A stretch of DNA of 46,190 nucleotides from Thermoplasmatales archaeon (GTDB lineage: Archaea > Thermoplasmatota > Thermoplasmata > Methanomassiliicoccales > Methanomethylophilaceae), in NCBI GenBank assembly GCA_012520845.1, contig JAAYNL010000002.1, forward strand, positions 1-46,190, written 5' to 3'. The notes under the pieces were generated by a model. That model worked only from the letters and a program-made list of their open reading frames with translations. It ran no database searches and had not been told where the DNA came from. This document shows positions 8,953 to 18,349 of this stretch, piece by piece. Made by a program: the position numbers and the translations under genes. The first letter of the stretch is position 1; the number at the start of each line of letters is the position of its first letter.

Positions 8953-11900
8953 ATGGGCCGGATGAGATGCGCGCCGTTGCTGTTCGCCGTCGCCGCGACG
9001 GTTCTGTTGTTCGCAGTGTCCGCCGACGACGTCTCGGCGGGGATATGCGACGACGTCAGGGTCTACATCCAGAACGAGGACGGCACTTATGACATGGCCA
9101 TGGTCGGCGGCGTGCAGACGGTGCGCTCCGCCGTCACGGGTGCCGCGGACGAACTGGGACGCGACATCAAACTTAACATAACCGGGACGAACGTGCAGTC
9201 CGTGGACGGCCTGGGCAACGACACGGACCATCAATGGAGGCTGTTCCAGTGGCTCCCCCCCGGGACGGCCGGGTGGGGGGTTCAGACCTTCAGCCCCAAG
9301 TCCGACGAGAGGATGGCGACGGGCACGACGTACTGCGTCAACCGCTCCACGTTCACGAGCAGGGACGGCACCATAGTGTACTCGCCGCCGACCTTCGAGC
9401 CCGAGGCCGACGGCTACGTGTTCGTAAGGTTCGCCAACGGTTTCTCCCCGGACGACGAGAACGTCAACGCCGTGTTCACCCCCGAAATCAGGGAAAGGGG
9501 ATTTTGGCTGAAAGGCAGGGGCTCCGACATGGGCAAGGTCCTTTTCGATGCGGTCGATTCCAACTGGCCGGGGCAGATAGAGCTGATGACGGCCGACCTC
9601 GGCGGCGAAAACCTATCGTCCTGGGTCTCTTCGATGTTCGGCCTAGGGGACGTCAAGATAGACGAGAACGTCTGGGCTTATTGGAGCCAATGGACCTGGG
9701 TCGACCATAAATGGGCGTACAACGAGAATACCCTGGGGTATTACGACCCGGCCGTCCACAGGTACCTGGAGGTGATTTACCTGATTTCCACCCCGGACCC
9801 CTACGGCGGGGGATACATAATCGACAAGGGCGGCGAGGAGCCCAACCCCGACACCGACGAAATAACGTGCCTGAAGAACAATCTCGTCGCCGAGTTCAGG
9901 CTCGGGGACGGTTCGGCATGGGCGTCGCAAGATCTCAAGTTCGGCGAACGCATAGACATGACCCAGATTGCCGATCCCGCACTGCCGTCCCACGGTTTCG
10001 TGGGATGGGGGGACACTGCCTCGCCGCTGTATGCGGACGCCGTGTTCACCGCTTCCTTCGCGCCGGTCACCGAGACCATGGTCCGGGTAAAATACCTCAA
10101 CTCAGACGGCAATTTCATCGTGAACGAATACCTGGAGCCGGGCTCCGCCGCCACCTACGGCGGTATACCGACCAAGGACAGCACCAGGCAATACGACTAC
10201 GTGTTCGAGGAATGGAGCGCCGACCTCTCCTCCGTCCCGGCGGACACGGTCGTCACGCCGGTTTTCAGGGACGAGCTGAGGGAATACGACGTGCGTTTCC
10301 ACGGTCACGACAGGGCTTTGCTCGCGGCCGCACCCACGAAATACGGGACGCCGGCGGAAATGCCGCCGGATCCCGAGAGGCAGTCCACCGTCAGCTACCG
10401 GTTCGTGTTCAGAGGGTGGAGCCTCACGCCCAACAATATGGTCGCCGTCGATTTGGACTGCGTGACCGGTGACGTCTCGGTGTTCGCCTTTTTCGAGCCG
10501 GCGGCAAAGGAGTACACGTTGACTTTCAAGGAATCGGGAGTGACAATCGCCGAGTACGCCGCCAAGTACGGGACGCCGATCGGCAGGACGTACCCGCTGG
10601 ACCTATTCAAAGGGGAACACATCGCCAAGATGTACCGCGACGAGGGGCTGACCAGGGAGTACGACACCACCCACGTCATCATCGGCGATACCGTCGTCCA
10701 CGTCGGGAGAGTCCTGGGCTCCTACGATTCTGCCCGGGACGCTTCCGGGAACGTCGTGGGCGACACCGTGACCGTGTCCTACGACGGGGCGCTCGCCGGC
10801 AGGTTGGACGCGTCGTCGGGCGGGGTCGTGATATGCGACATCTCCCAGTTCCCGAACGGCACGGCGGCGTCGATTGATAGGGAATCCCTGGGGAACGTCC
10901 ACCGAGCCGTCAGCCCCGGCACGCCGGTGACGATAAAGGTACCCCGGGGCTCCGTCACCATGGTGGCAACGGATTTCCTGTTGGTGCTCGGTGACGGCGA
11001 GAGACTGACGTTCTCCGTGGGCAACGGCCCGAATAACGTGAAAATCTCAACCGCACTGAAGAAAATCAACCACAGCGCCTTCTACAGGCTGAACCTCCGG
11101 TCGGACAACGTGTCCGTGATGGATCTTTCCGCCCTGGGTGCCGTCGCCGAGGTCTCTTTGCTGCTGGAGCTCGACGAAGGTGTCCGTTCCAATGTCTGGA
11201 ACATTACCGCCACCGGGGCGACGACCCACGTCGAATCGACACATTCGAATTCCTACGTGCATTTCAGGACGGACCTGATGCAGTTCTTCGCCGTGGGGAC
11301 CACAGACCCAGTCACCGTGAGGAGCGGTGTCGTTGTGCCCTACGGCAAGGTGGAATGCGCCCTGGACGGTTCTGGGATGGACGGCCACGCAACCCTCGTA
11401 GGGATGACCCTGGACAATTTGGGCGGGACGGCCTTCGTCCCCTCCTCCGTGGGGGGGTGCACCCTCCGGGCCGTCGGTCCCGGCGCCCTGAACGGGCTCA
11501 CCAATGCTCCGGCCGTCGTTGTCCCCGGCACGGTCGCCTCGTTCAGCTGGGCCGGGTGGGCCTGCGGCGCTTCCGACGTTTATTTCACCGGCGATCGCCC
11601 CGTCTTCGAAGGCACCCCGCCGCCTTCCGTCACCGTGCATTACGACCCGTCGCGTTCCGGGTGGGACCCGTCCATCGGCGTGCCGGACCTGGACGTGCGT
11701 CCCTACGAGGGGTCGTACAAGAAGGACACCTTCGGCTTCACCTATTACCTGGTGGGGGACGCCGTCGTCCTGCACAGGTACGTCCACGGCCCCTATGTCA
11801 CCGTGCCTGAATCCATCGCGGTAGATGGCACGGATTACCCTGTGGTTTACGTCGGCGACGGGGCGTTCATGCATTCCGCCGACCCCGGGGTCGCGGCCGC

Positions 11901-12741
11901 ATACGGCCTGGAGTATTCGAGATACGCCTTGGAAACGGTGGAACTCGCGCCTTCCGTGAAGGGCATCCACACCCGGGCCTTCCTGGGCTCCACCGTCAAG
12001 ACGGTCGTCAACGCCGATTCCCTGACCCACGTCTGGGACGAGGCGTTCCTCGGTTGCGGCTCCCTTTCCAACGTCAGGCTCCCCGACGGTTTGCTGTTCA
12101 TCGGCCGCCAAGCTTTCGAGGGATGCGCCGGCGGCGGCTTCAACAGGGTGACCGTCCCGGATTCCGTGTCCGCGGTGGGGGAGGCGGCCTTCCGCGGTTG
12201 CGCCGGGCTTACGAACGTCACCCTCGGCAAGGGGATGGAATCGGTGCCGAGGAACTGCTTCGAGGGGTGCCCCAAGCTGACCGAGCTGACGATTCCCGAC
12301 GGGGTCGACGCCATCGAAGACGAGGCTTTCCGCGACTGCGTCGGCCTGCTTTTCGTCGATCTGAACGAGGTGTCGCGGGTCGGCGACAGGGCCTTCTATT
12401 CCGGTTCCGGGGCGTCGGCGATGGAATTCATCGTGATCGGGGCCACGTTGAACGGCCTGGGGGAGGATGCCTTCGGCAACAACACCTCCCTCGGGGAGAT
12501 CGAGGCGCACTGCGATTATTTCGACGGGTTCGAGCGGGCCTTCGGCAACGTCGACCTCGGCAAGGTGACGTTCTACGTGGCCAACGAGGCCATCGGCAGT
12601 TGGTCGAAGTACGACGCGGTTCCCTTGGTGGAACCTGAGATTGAGAAGGACGACACCCTGCTCCGTTCCGTCGAAATCGGGCTGGTGCTGTTCTTCGCCG
12701 TGTTGGCGGTCTTCTCTTACTATTGGAAATCCCGTGTGTGA
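8953..12741 (+). CDS. Giant surface protein: DUF4430-like, InlB-type repeats and BspA-type leucine-rich repeats
   Basis: The protein has 1262 residues counted from the ATG at 8953, which follows GGGGTGAGG and gives a signal peptide (about 1-27). Two regions (about 28-170 and about 178-285) show the DUF4430-like W-x-x-x-x-W arrangement seen in the upstream gene products. Residues about 376-546 contain InlB/Flg_new-like repeats ([23 protein letters not shown]). Residues about 968-1203 hold LRR_5 repeats of the BspA type ([32 protein letters not shown]). A C-terminal helix (about 1236-1258) anchors it. It lies 4 nt after the ATPase gene, so it belongs to the same operon. BspA repeats in bacteria mediate adhesion. 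Here the fusion to DUF4430-like domains suggests ligand capture at the surface, which is inference. Confidence 0.7.
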   Translation: MGRMRCAPLLFAVAATVLLFAVSADDVSAGICDDVRVYIQNEDGTYDMAMVGGVQTVRSAVTGAADELGRDIKLNITGTNVQSVDGLGNDTDHQWRLFQWLPPGTAGWGVQTFSPKSDERMATGTTYCVNRSTFTSRDGTIVYSPPTFEPEADGYVFVRFANGFSPDDENVNAVFTPEIRERGFWLKGRGSDMGKVLFDAVDSNWPGQIELMTADLGGENLSSWVSSMFGLGDVKIDENVWAYWSQWTWVDHKWAYNENTLGYYDPAVHRYLEVIYLISTPDPYGGGYIIDKGGEEPNPDTDEITCLKNNLVAEFRLGDGSAWASQDLKFGERIDMTQIADPALPSHGFVGWGDTASPLYADAVFTASFAPVTETMVRVKYLNSDGNFIVNEYLEPGSAATYGGIPTKDSTRQYDYVFEEWSADLSSVPADTVVTPVFRDELREYDVRFHGHDRALLAAAPTKYGTPAEMPPDPERQSTVSYRFVFRGWSLTPNNMVAVDLDCVTGDVSVFAFFEPAAKEYTLTFKESGVTIAEYAAKYGTPIGRTYPLDLFKGEHIAKMYRDEGLTREYDTTHVIIGDTVVHVGRVLGSYDSARDASGNVVGDTVTVSYDGALAGRLDASSGGVVICDISQFPNGTAASIDRESLGNVHRAVSPGTPVTIKVPRGSVTMVATDFLLVLGDGERLTFSVGNGPNNVKISTALKKINHSAFYRLNLRSDNVSVMDLSALGAVAEVSLLLELDEGVRSNVWNITATGATTHVESTHSNSYVHFRTDLMQFFAVGTTDPVTVRSGVVVPYGKVECALDGSGMDGHATLVGMTLDNLGGTAFVPSSVGGCTLRAVGPGALNGLTNAPAVVVPGTVASFSWAGWACGASDVYFTGDRPVFEGTPPPSVTVHYDPSRSGWDPSIGVPDLDVRPYEGSYKKDTFGFTYYLVGDAVVLHRYVHGPYVTVPESIAVDGTDYPVVYVGDGAFMHSADPGVAAAYGLEYSRYALETVELAPSVKGIHTRAFLGSTVKTVVNADSLTHVWDEAFLGCGSLSNVRLPDGLLFIGRQAFEGCAGGGFNRVTVPDSVSAVGEAAFRGCAGLTNVTLGKGMESVPRNCFEGCPKLTELTIPDGVDAIEDEAFRDCVGLLFVDLNEVSRVGDRAFYSGSGASAMEFIVIGATLNGLGEDAFGNNTSLGEIEAHCDYFDGFERAFGNVDLGKVTFYVANEAIGSWSKYDAVPLVEPEIEKDDTLLRSVEIGLVLFFAVLAVFSYYWKSRV

Positions 12742-12860
12742 AACGGGCAACCCCCCTGTTCGCCGCCCCATGCGGCGGGATGCCGGATTACCCATCATCC
12801 CGGATCGTTCGGAAAGCGACGAATCGCCACAGATCGATTTCCGGTCGCCCGAGGTCGTCC

Positions 12861-13208
12861 TCATGCTTCATAGGCCACTATCCCTGTGGTGTAAGCCTCG
12901 TGAACGAGGGTGGTGTCGTCGTTCACATCCCTCCTGAATTCCGCCGGGGTCACCACGAATATGTCCCTGTCAATCAGGATGTTCCTGGAATACAGCGCCT
13001 TCTCGACGGGGAAGGAACGTTCCACGAACCTCTTGTCCGTGTCCATGACCACCATGATGTCGACGTCGCCGGCCTCTCCGGCGGTGCCTTTGGCGAACGA
13101 CCCGAATATTACGACCATCGCGGGCTTGACGTCGTCGACTATGGCCGACACTATTTTGTCCACCATCGATCGGTCGATTGCCCGCTTTTTCCCTTTGGAC
13201 ACATCCAT
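12861..13208 (-). CDS. Minimal nucleotidyltransferase (MNT/KNTase fold)
   Basis: The protein has 115 residues from the ATG at 13208. The nucleotidyltransferase motif [19 protein letters not shown] places Gly36-Ser37 and the metal-binding Asp48 and Asp50. The family transfers nucleotides to small molecules or proteins and is often the antitoxin partner of a HEPN toxin. No HEPN gene is next to it. A TATA-like element on the minus strand (13225-13233) lies about 17-20 nt upstream, favouring a leaderless start at this ATG over the in-frame ATG at 13235, which would overlap that element. It is divergent from the ribosomal operon. Confidence 0.75.
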   Translation of the reverse strand: MDVSKGKKRAIDRSMVDKIVSAIVDDVKPAMVVIFGSFAKGTAGEAGDVDIMVVMDTDKRFVERSFPVEKALYSRNILIDRDIFVVTPAEFRRDVNDDTTLVHEAYTTGIVAYEA

Positions 13209-13224
13209 ACAATTGCCCGTGACC

Positions 13225-13233
13225 GTTATAAAC
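13225..13233 (-). promoter_or_regulatory. TATA box of the nucleotidyltransferase gene
   Basis: The minus strand reads GTTTATAAC, close upstream of the ATG at 13208, consistent with a leaderless transcript. Confidence 0.45.
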
Positions 13234-13313
13234 ACTATTTCCGAATCCCGATTTCCGCCCTAGTCATAAGAGGGTTTCAAAAGGTTTCGGGGACGGCCCC
13301 CGTGCCTGTTAAT

Positions 13314-13343
13314 CTTATATACGATAAGGGGTATCGCAACTCA
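13314..13343 (+). promoter_or_regulatory. Promoter of the uS12-uS7-EF-2 operon
   Basis: CTTATATACG (13314-13323) is a strong TATA element. The 13-mer GTATCGCAACTCA at 13331-13343 sits where transcription should begin, and the same 13-mer recurs at the same place in the tRNA-Ala promoter (21993-22005). Confidence 0.6.
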
Positions 13344-13370
13344 CTTCGCATCAAGAAACGGGGTGAAATA

Positions 13371-13799
13371 TTGGGTAGAGGTCTATATACCGCAAGAAAA
13401 CTGAGGACCGACGGCCAGAAAAGGCGCTGGCTCGACAGGTCGTACAAGAAGAGGGTGCTCAAGCTCAGGGAGAGGTCCGACCCGCTGGAGGGTTCGGCCC
13501 AGGGCCGCGGCATCGTGCTGGAGAAGGTGGGCATCGAGGCGAAACAGCCCAACTCCGCCATCAGGAAGTGCGTCAAGGTCCAGCTCATCAAGAACGGGCG
13601 CCAGATAATCGCCTTCGCGGTGGGCGACGGCGCCATCAACTTCATCGACGAGCACGACGAGGTGCTCGTGGAGGGCATCGGGGGCAGGATGGGCCGTTCC
13701 TACGGCGACATCCCCGGCGTCCGTTACAAAGTGATCAAAGTCAACAACGTCTCCCTCGACGAGATGGTCAGGGGCAGGCTGAACAAACCCCAGAGGTGA
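13371..13799 (+). CDS. rpsL: Small-subunit ribosomal protein uS12
   Basis: The protein has 142 residues, normal for archaeal uS12. It contains the universal decoding-centre block [13 protein letters not shown] and the [14 protein letters not shown] tail. The start is a TTG at 13371, set by the ribosome site GGGGTGA (13360-13366) and by the archaeal N-terminus beginning G-R-G-L-Y-T-A-R-K. In-frame codons further upstream cross the promoter and are not coding. It is followed closely by uS7, EF-2, EF-1alpha and uS10, a classical archaeal order. It binds 16S rRNA at the A site and supports tRNA selection. Confidence 0.95.
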   Translation: MGRGLYTARKLRTDGQKRRWLDRSYKKRVLKLRERSDPLEGSAQGRGIVLEKVGIEAKQPNSAIRKCVKVQLIKNGRQIIAFAVGDGAINFIDEHDEVLVEGIGGRMGRSYGDIPGVRYKVIKVNNVSLDEMVRGRLNKPQR

Positions 13800-13804
13800 A
13801 ACGG

Positions 13805-14371
13805 ATGGAAGGAGCTCTCATATTCGGCAAATACGACCTTACCGAAGTCACCGTCAACGACGGCGGCCTGGCGAAATACATAGACCTCTCGCCTACCAAC
13901 GTCCCCCACTCCGGCGGCGCCCACGCCAACAGGTGGTTCGGCAAATCCAAGCTCAGCATCGTGGAGAGGCTGATCAACAACATCATGAGGACGGAGAAAT
14001 ACACCGGCAAGAAGCAGAAGGCCTACAAGGCCGTCTCCGACGCCTTCGACATAATAGCGGCGAGGACCAAGGAAAACCCCGTCCAGGCCCTCGTCGACTG
14101 CATAGAGAACGCCGCCCCCAGGGAGGAAGTCACCCGCCTCCAGTTCGGCGGCATATCCGTGCCCAAGGCCGTGGACGTGTCCCCGCAGAGGAGGGTCGAC
14201 ATAGCCATCAGGAACATCAGCTCCGGCGTCATCAAGAACTCCAACAGGAACAAGAAGCCCATCGCCCAGGTCCTGGCCGACGAGATCATGCTCGGCGCCA
14301 AGGGCGACATGGCGTCCTTCGCCGTGGCCAAGAAAGAGGAGATCGAGAGGGTCGCCCAGGCGGCCCGCTGA
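13805..14371 (+). CDS. rpsG: Small-subunit ribosomal protein uS7
   Basis: The protein has 188 residues, typical of archaeal uS7, which carries an N-terminal extension relative to bacteria. Recognisable blocks are GKSKLSIVERLINNIMR and APREEVTRLQFGGI, with the conserved VDVSPQRRVDIAI stretch. It starts 5 nt after uS12, with AGGTGA overlapping the uS12 stop as ribosome site, so the two are co-translated. It nucleates folding of the 16S 3' major domain and lines the E site. Confidence 0.95.
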   Translation: MEGALIFGKYDLTEVTVNDGGLAKYIDLSPTNVPHSGGAHANRWFGKSKLSIVERLINNIMRTEKYTGKKQKAYKAVSDAFDIIAARTKENPVQALVDCIENAAPREEVTRLQFGGISVPKAVDVSPQRRVDIAIRNISSGVIKNSNRNKKPIAQVLADEIMLGAKGDMASFAVAKKEEIERVAQAAR

Positions 14372-14384
14372 TAAGGTGTTTTGA

Positions 14385-16589
14385 ATGGGAAGGAAGACCG
14401 AGAACATCAGGAAGGCCGTGCAGATCATGGCCACCCCCCAGTACATCAGGAACATAGGGACGGCCGCCCACATCGACCACGGCAAGACGACCTTCTCCGA
14501 CAACCTCATCGCCGGCGCCGGCATGATGTCCGAGGACCTGGCCGGCAAGCAGAGGATGCTCGACTTCGACGAGCAGGAATCCGCCCGCGGCATCACCATC
14601 AACGCCGCCAACGCGTCGATGGTCCACAAGTACGGCGGAAAGGAGTACCTCATCAATCTGATCGACACCCCCGGCCACGTGGACTTCGGCGGCGACGTCA
14701 CCAGGGCCATGAGGGCGCTGGACGGCGTCTTCATCCTGGCCTGCGCCGTCGAGGGCATCATGCCCCAGACCGAGACGGTCATCAGGCAGGCCCTCAAGGA
14801 GAGGGTCAGGCCCCTCCTGTTCATCAACAAGGTCGACAGGATGATCAACGAGCTGCAGGTCACCCCACAGATGATGATGGACAAGTTCGTGAAGATCGTC
14901 ACGGAGTTCAACAGGAGGATCAACGAGATCCTCCCCGCCCCGCTCAACAAGGAGTGGCAGGTCAACATCGAGCAGGGCACCGTCGCCTTCGGCTCCGCCT
15001 ACAGGAACTGGGCGGTCTCGGTCCCCTACATGAAGAAGTCCGGGATTTCCTTCAAGGAGGTCTACGAGTACTGCAACGCGGACAACGAGAAGGAGCTGGC
15101 GAAGAAGTCACCGCTCCACGAGGTCGCGCTCCAGATGGTCATTGAGCACGTCCCCGATCCGCTGCAGGCCCAGAAATACCGCATCAAGAACATATGGAAG
15201 GGCGACCTGGACTCCAAGATAGGCAAGTCCATGCTTTCCTGCGACCCCAAGGGCGACGTGTCCCTGATGATTAACAAGATCGTCATGGACCCCCACGCCG
15301 GCGAGGTCGCCATAGGCAGGCTGTTCTCCGGCACGGTCGTCAAGGGGCAGATCCTCCACATATCCGGCATGCCCACCCCCCAGAGGGTGCAGACAGTGTC
15401 GCTGTCGGTGGGCGCCGACAGGATCGCCGTCGAGTCCTGCGCCGCCGGCAACATCGTGTCGGTCACCGGCCTCAAGGACGCCATCGCGGGTTCCACCGTG
15501 TCCACGTTGCAGGACATGGAACCCTTCGAGAGGATGGCCCACTATTCCGAGCCCGTCGTCACCAAGGCCATCGAGGCCAAGCACATGAAGGACCTGCCCA
15601 AGCTGGTCGAGGTCCTCAGGACCCTGGCCAAGGCGGACCCCTCCCTGAGCGTCGAGATCAACAACGAGACCGGGGAGCACCTGCTGTCCGGAATGGGCGA
15701 GCTCCACCTGGAGATCACCGAGTACAGGATCACGAACGAGCAGGGCGTCGAGGTCGTCTCCTCGCCCCCGATCGTCGTCTACCAGGAGGGCGTCAAGAAG
15801 GCCAATGCGAACCCGTTCGAGGGGAAGTCCCCGAACAAGCACAACAGGTTCTACTTCCTGGTGGAGCCGTTGGAGGAGGGCGTGGTCGAGGCGATCCACA
15901 AGGGCGAGATCGACCCGGACGCCAAGATCAGGGACGAGAAGGCCATGGCCAAGATGCTGGCCGAGCTCGGCATGGACAAGGACGACGCCTCCGGCATAAC
16001 CGCGTTCAAGAACACCAACGTGCTGCTCGACTGCACCAAGGGCATCCAGTACCTGCACGAGACCATGGAGTTGGTGAAGCAGGCCTTCGACGAGGCCATG
16101 GTCCGGGGCCCCCTCGCCGCCGAGAAATGCTCTGGCGTCAAGGTGAAGCTCATGGACGCCAAGCTCCACGAGGACACCATCCACAGGGGCCCGGCCCAGG
16201 TGATACCCGCCGTCAGGGACGGCATATACGGCGCCATGTGCCAGGCCCAGCGCATACTGCTGGAGCCGATGCAGAAGACGTTCATAAGTGTCCCCCAGGA
16301 CTACATGGGCGACGCCATATCCCTGGTGAACCAGCGCCGCGGCACCATCATCGAGATGGGCCAGGAGGACGTGAACGCCACCGTGGAGGCGGAATGCCCC
16401 GTTTCCGAGATGTTCGGGTTCGCCTCCGCCGTCCGCGGGGCGACCCAGGGCCGCGCCCTCTGGTCCACGGAGAACTCCGGGTTCCAGCAGATCCCGGCCG
16501 AGCTGCAGGACAAGACCGTCCGCGAGATCAGGGTGCGCAAGGGAATGAACCCCGAGCCGTACGACGAAAAGTACTATGCGGGGGCATAA
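14385..16589 (+). CDS. fusA: Translation elongation factor 2 (aEF-2)
   Basis: The protein has 734 residues, the expected length. GTPase motifs are AHIDHGKTT (G1), DTPGHVDF (G3) and NKVD (G4); the switch region reads ESARGITINAAN. His600, in the block LHEDTIHRGPAQV, is the residue converted to diphthamide in archaea and eukaryotes. The N-terminus (GRKTENIRKAV) matches archaeal EF-2, supporting the ATG at 14385. It catalyses GTP-driven translocation and lies 13 nt after uS7 in the operon. Confidence 0.97.
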   Translation: MGRKTENIRKAVQIMATPQYIRNIGTAAHIDHGKTTFSDNLIAGAGMMSEDLAGKQRMLDFDEQESARGITINAANASMVHKYGGKEYLINLIDTPGHVDFGGDVTRAMRALDGVFILACAVEGIMPQTETVIRQALKERVRPLLFINKVDRMINELQVTPQMMMDKFVKIVTEFNRRINEILPAPLNKEWQVNIEQGTVAFGSAYRNWAVSVPYMKKSGISFKEVYEYCNADNEKELAKKSPLHEVALQMVIEHVPDPLQAQKYRIKNIWKGDLDSKIGKSMLSCDPKGDVSLMINKIVMDPHAGEVAIGRLFSGTVVKGQILHISGMPTPQRVQTVSLSVGADRIAVESCAAGNIVSVTGLKDAIAGSTVSTLQDMEPFERMAHYSEPVVTKAIEAKHMKDLPKLVEVLRTLAKADPSLSVEINNETGEHLLSGMGELHLEITEYRITNEQGVEVVSSPPIVVYQEGVKKANANPFEGKSPNKHNRFYFLVEPLEEGVVEAIHKGEIDPDAKIRDEKAMAKMLAELGMDKDDASGITAFKNTNVLLDCTKGIQYLHETMELVKQAFDEAMVRGPLAAEKCSGVKVKLMDAKLHEDTIHRGPAQVIPAVRDGIYGAMCQAQRILLEPMQKTFISVPQDYMGDAISLVNQRRGTIIEMGQEDVNATVEAECPVSEMFGFASAVRGATQGRALWSTENSGFQQIPAELQDKTVREIRVRKGMNPEPYDEKYYAGA

Positions 16590-16594
16590 GGTAA

Positions 16595-16655
16595 ACTTAA
16601 ATACGGATTGTAATATGGGACTTTCAACCGTTCAAATAATAGAAAGGAAAGGAGC
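16595..16655 (+). promoter_or_regulatory. Promoter and ribosome site of the EF-1alpha gene
   Basis: ACTTAAATA (16595-16603) is a TATA element. The ribosome site GGAAAGGAGC (16646-16655) lies 6 nt before the ATG at 16662. An extra promoter here would raise EF-1alpha above the upstream operon genes. Confidence 0.6.
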
Positions 16656-16661
16656 AGTAAA

Positions 16662-17924
16662 ATGACTAAAGAGCACATAAACCTCGTCATCATCGGTCAC
16701 GTCGACCACGGGAAATCCACCCTCACCGGCAGGATCCTGCTCGAGACCGGTGCCATTGAGCCGCACATAGTCGAGAAGTACAAGAAACAGGCCGAGGAGA
16801 AGGGCAAGGGCACCTTCTACATCGCGTGGGTCATGGACGGCCTGAAGGAGGAGAGGGAGAGGGGCGTCACCATCGACGTCTCCCACAAGAAGTTCTACAC
16901 CGACAAGTACTTCTTCACCGTCATCGACGCGCCGGGTCACCGCGACTTCGTCAAGAACATGATCACCGGCACCAGCCAGGCCGACGCGGCGATCATCACC
17001 TGCTCCGCCATCGAGGGCCCCCAGGCCCAGACCAAGGAGCACGTGTTCCTCGCCACCACCCTCGGCGTCAAGCAGATCATCATAGCCATCAACAAGATGG
17101 ACGCGGTCAAGTACGACGAGGCCAAGTACAACGAGGCCAAGGAGGGCATGACCAAGCTCCTGAGGATGGTCGGCGTCAAGACCGACACCATACCCTTCAT
17201 ACCCCTTTCCGCGTACGTCGGCGACAACGTGAAGGAGAAGTCGACCAACATGCCCTGGTACAAGGGCCCCACCCTCATCGAGGCCCTCGACAACCTGTCC
17301 GTTCCCGAGAAGCACACCGAGAAGCCCCTCAGGATGCCCATACAGGACGTCTACACCATCACCGGCATAGGCACCGTGCCCGTCGGCAGGGTCGAGACCG
17401 GCATCCTGAAGCCCAACATGAAGGTTTCCTTCCAGCCGTCCAACAAGGTCGGCGAGGTGAAATCCATCGAGATGCACCACGAGGTCCTTCCCCAGGCCCT
17501 GCCCGGCGACAACGTGGGCTTCAACGTGCGCGGCATCGCCAAGAACGACGTGAAGAGGGGCGACGTGGCCGGTCCGGTGGACAACCCCCCGACCGTGGCC
17601 AAGACCTTCGAGGCGCAAATCGTGGTCCTGAACCACCCCTCCGTCATAACCGTCGGCTACACCCCGGTGTTCCACTGCCACACCACGCAGACCGCGTGCA
17701 GGTTCATCGAGCTGGTCAGGACCATAGACCCCAAGACCGGCCAGACCAAGGAGGAGAACCCGGACTTCCTCAAGACCGGCGACATCGCCGTCGTGAAGGT
17801 CGCGCCCACCAAGCCCATGGCGATCGAGACCGCCAAGGACTTCCCGCCCCTCGGCAGGTTCGCCATCAGGGACATGGGGCAGACCGTCGCGGCAGGCATG
17901 TGCGTCTCCATAGAAAAGGCATAA
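16662..17924 (+). CDS. tuf: Translation elongation factor 1-alpha (aEF-1A)
   Basis: The protein has 420 residues, normal for archaea. GTPase motifs are [17 protein letters not shown] and NKMD. The domain II/III block [18 protein letters not shown] is the archaeal/eukaryotic form. It delivers aminoacyl-tRNA to the ribosome as a GTP complex. It has its own TATA element and a strong ribosome site in the 72-nt gap after EF-2. uS10 follows after 21 nt. Confidence 0.97.
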   Translation: MTKEHINLVIIGHVDHGKSTLTGRILLETGAIEPHIVEKYKKQAEEKGKGTFYIAWVMDGLKEERERGVTIDVSHKKFYTDKYFFTVIDAPGHRDFVKNMITGTSQADAAIITCSAIEGPQAQTKEHVFLATTLGVKQIIIAINKMDAVKYDEAKYNEAKEGMTKLLRMVGVKTDTIPFIPLSAYVGDNVKEKSTNMPWYKGPTLIEALDNLSVPEKHTEKPLRMPIQDVYTITGIGTVPVGRVETGILKPNMKVSFQPSNKVGEVKSIEMHHEVLPQALPGDNVGFNVRGIAKNDVKRGDVAGPVDNPPTVAKTFEAQIVVLNHPSVITVGYTPVFHCHTTQTACRFIELVRTIDPKTGQTKEENPDFLKTGDIAVVKVAPTKPMAIETAKDFPPLGRFAIRDMGQTVAAGMCVSIEKA

Positions 17925-17945
17925 TCGCGCCTGCAACGGGATAAC

Positions 17946-18260
17946 ATGTCACAGAGAGCGAGAATCTCGTTGAGCGGAACCGACCCCGACAAGGTGGACG
18001 GCGTCTGCAGGAGGATAAGGGAGATCTCGGAGAAGACCGGCGTCGCAATCCGCGGCCCGGTGCCCCTCCCCACCAAGAAGCTGAGGGTGCCCGTCAGGAA
18101 AAGCCCGGACGGGGAAGGCAGCGAGACCTGGGACAGGTGGGAGATGCGCATCCACAAGAGACTCATCGACCTCGACGCCGACGAGCGCGCCCTCAGGCAG
18201 CTCATGAGGATCCAGGTCCCCGACGGCGTCAACATCGAGATCGTTCTCAGAAACGTCTGA
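17946..18260 (+). CDS. rpsJ: Small-subunit ribosomal protein uS10
   Basis: The protein has 104 residues, typical for archaeal uS10. It shows [16 protein letters not shown] at the N-terminus, the loop block [19 protein letters not shown], and the conserved [18 protein letters not shown]. It sits last in the operon after EF-1alpha, as in most archaea, and a terminator follows 9 nt after the stop. It is part of the 30S head. Confidence 0.95.
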   Translation: MSQRARISLSGTDPDKVDGVCRRIREISEKTGVAIRGPVPLPTKKLRVPVRKSPDGEGSETWDRWEMRIHKRLIDLDADERALRQLMRIQVPDGVNIEIVLRNV

Positions 18261-18269
18261 TCCTTTCCT

Positions 18270-18307
18270 CCCCCGGCCCGCCCGGCCGGGGGCCTTTTCC
18301 TTTTTTT
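18270..18307 (+). terminator. Terminator of the translation operon
   Basis: A 9-bp GC stem (18270-18278 with 18284-18292) with a 5-nt loop is followed by T-rich sequence (TTTTCCTTTTTTT). Confidence 0.75.
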
Positions 18308-18318
18308 GATTCGGGCAG

Positions 18319-18331
18319 TTTTATTTACATA
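18319..18331 (+). promoter_or_regulatory. TATA box of ilvD
   Basis: TTTTATTTACATA lies about 20 nt before the ATG at 18350, implying a leaderless or nearly leaderless ilvD mRNA. Confidence 0.5.
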
Positions 18332-18349
18332 GCGCACAATCGCCGCACC

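Noticed and set aside
11047-12864. 605-residue minus-strand frame opposite the giant surface protein
   Set aside because: Shadow of the plus-strand LRR gene: no ribosome site, no family resemblance, His/Gly/Asp-rich composition.
12723-13370. N-terminal extension of uS12 in the same frame
   Set aside because: It crosses the promoter and the divergent nucleotidyltransferase gene; the TTG at 13371 with GGGGTGA gives the standard archaeal uS12 start.
18137-18349. N-terminal extension of IlvD
   Set aside because: It runs through the uS10 gene, a terminator and the ilvD TATA box.
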